Assembly (NCBI GenBank): GCA_009782025.1
Contig: WQUQ01000157.1
Coordinates: forward strand, 1 to 5,076
Source: Desulfobulbus sp.
Lineage (GTDB): Bacteria > Pseudomonadota > Gammaproteobacteria > Burkholderiales > Rhodocyclaceae
Direction: 5' to 3'
DNA length: 5,076 nt
Shown here: piece by piece, positions 4,784-5,076 of the stretch
Numbering within the stretch: position 1 is the stretch's first letter
Layout of the letters: each line of letters starts with the position of its first letter
Made by a program: the position numbers and the translations under genes
The notes under the pieces: generated by a model
Databases searched by the model: none
Told to the model about the DNA's origin: nothing
What the model saw: only the letters and a program-made list of their open reading frames with translations

Positions 4784-5076
4784 ATGACGCCAAGCCTCTC
4801 CCCTCCCCCCAAATCCCGCATCCGCCAAGCCTTCGAGCGCGCTGCGCCGACTTATGACGGGGCGGCGGCGATTCAGCGTGATGTCTGTCATGCGCTGCTG
4901 GCGACGCTGGCCGATGCCGCGCCGCCCGGGGTGTTGCTCGATGCCGGTTGCGGCACCGGTTATGCGTTGCCGCTGTTGGCTGAACGCTTTCCCGTCGCCG
5001 GACGTTTGGCGCTCGATCTGTCGCCGGCCATGCTGGGCCGCGTGGGCGCGCCGTGCTGGCGGCTGGCTGGCGATCT
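4784..5076 (+). CDS. bioC: Malonyl-ACP O-methyltransferase, N-terminal part (runs off the window)
   Basis: BioC transfers a methyl group from S-adenosylmethionine to the free carboxyl of malonyl-ACP, disguising it so that fatty-acid synthesis can extend it to pimeloyl-ACP methyl ester. It therefore starts the pathway that BioH and BioF continue. Only the first 97 codons are present. The N-terminal helix region RIRQAFERAAPTYDGAAAIQ (12-31) is typical of BioC, and class I methyltransferase motif I is clear as LLDAGCGTGYA (51-61). The acidic residue ending the second strand is in LALDLSPAML (Asp78). The ATG at 4784 is preferred because upstream ATGs at 4761 and 4774 are out of frame. There is no clear Shine-Dalgarno sequence, but a possible -10 box lies just upstream. 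The gene is 201 bases from bioH, in the same direction. Confidence 0.92.
   Translation, partial: MTPSLSPPPKSRIRQAFERAAPTYDGAAAIQRDVCHALLATLADAAPPGVLLDAGCGTGYALPLLAERFPVAGRLALDLSPAMLGRVGAPCWRLAGD

Noticed and set aside
4761..4786. Duplicated bioC start (ATGAC at 4761 and 4784), parallel to bioA and bioH
   Set aside because: Only five bases match, and the sequences on either side differ, so this is within chance.
1..5076. CRISPR array, tRNA or rRNA genes
   Set aside because: No regularly spaced repeats and no tRNA- or rRNA-like segments were seen.

Overview
The window carries a biotin-synthesis gene cluster, all on the + strand, in the order bioA - bioF - bioH - bioC (bioC runs off the right edge). 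The biotin genes are very GC-rich with G/C in almost every third codon position. The gene order and the style of the intergenic palindromes suggest a betaproteobacterium, perhaps a Rhodocyclales relative. That placement is inference, because there is no rRNA or other marker gene here.

Left edge (1-541). Bases 1-83 look like the right end of an IS200/IS605 (TnpB-type) element, with a short hairpin and possibly the last codons of tnpB. The element abuts an A/T-richer gene that has lost its 5' end (about 80-445, product not recognised). A large imperfect palindromic repeat follows (462-542).

bioA region (542-2513). This is the most unusual part. A first copy of the bioA start (ATG at 552) encodes only 30 residues before a stop. 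After a GC-rich hairpin and a strong Shine-Dalgarno sequence comes an open frame that begins with about 145 residues of tandem AP2 DNA-binding domains. It then reads in frame through a second, diverged copy of the bioA start (with GCG in place of ATG) into a complete BioA aminotransferase. The simplest reading is that an AP2-encoding segment inserted at the bioA start, leaving about 94 bp of bioA 5' sequence duplicated on both sides. BioA would now be made as an AP2-BioA fusion or from a weak internal start.

bioF, bioH, bioC (2510-5076). bioF overlaps bioA by ATGA. A 199-bp segment containing a second palindromic repeat separates bioF from bioH. It is flanked by a 9-bp direct repeat of the bioH start (CATGAAACC), so the ancestral bioF/bioH pair probably also overlapped by ATGA. 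The old start still has its Shine-Dalgarno sequence and now opens a 50-codon dead-end frame. A 201-bp gap between bioH and bioC holds two small palindromes, a possible gene remnant and a candidate -10 box just before bioC.

Pathway logic. BioC methylates malonyl-ACP so that fatty-acid synthesis can build pimeloyl-ACP methyl ester, and BioH cleaves the ester. BioF joins pimeloyl-ACP to alanine giving 7-keto-8-aminopelargonate (KAPA), and BioA aminates KAPA to diaminopelargonate (DAPA). bioD and bioB are not in the window. No BirA-type operator was recognised.
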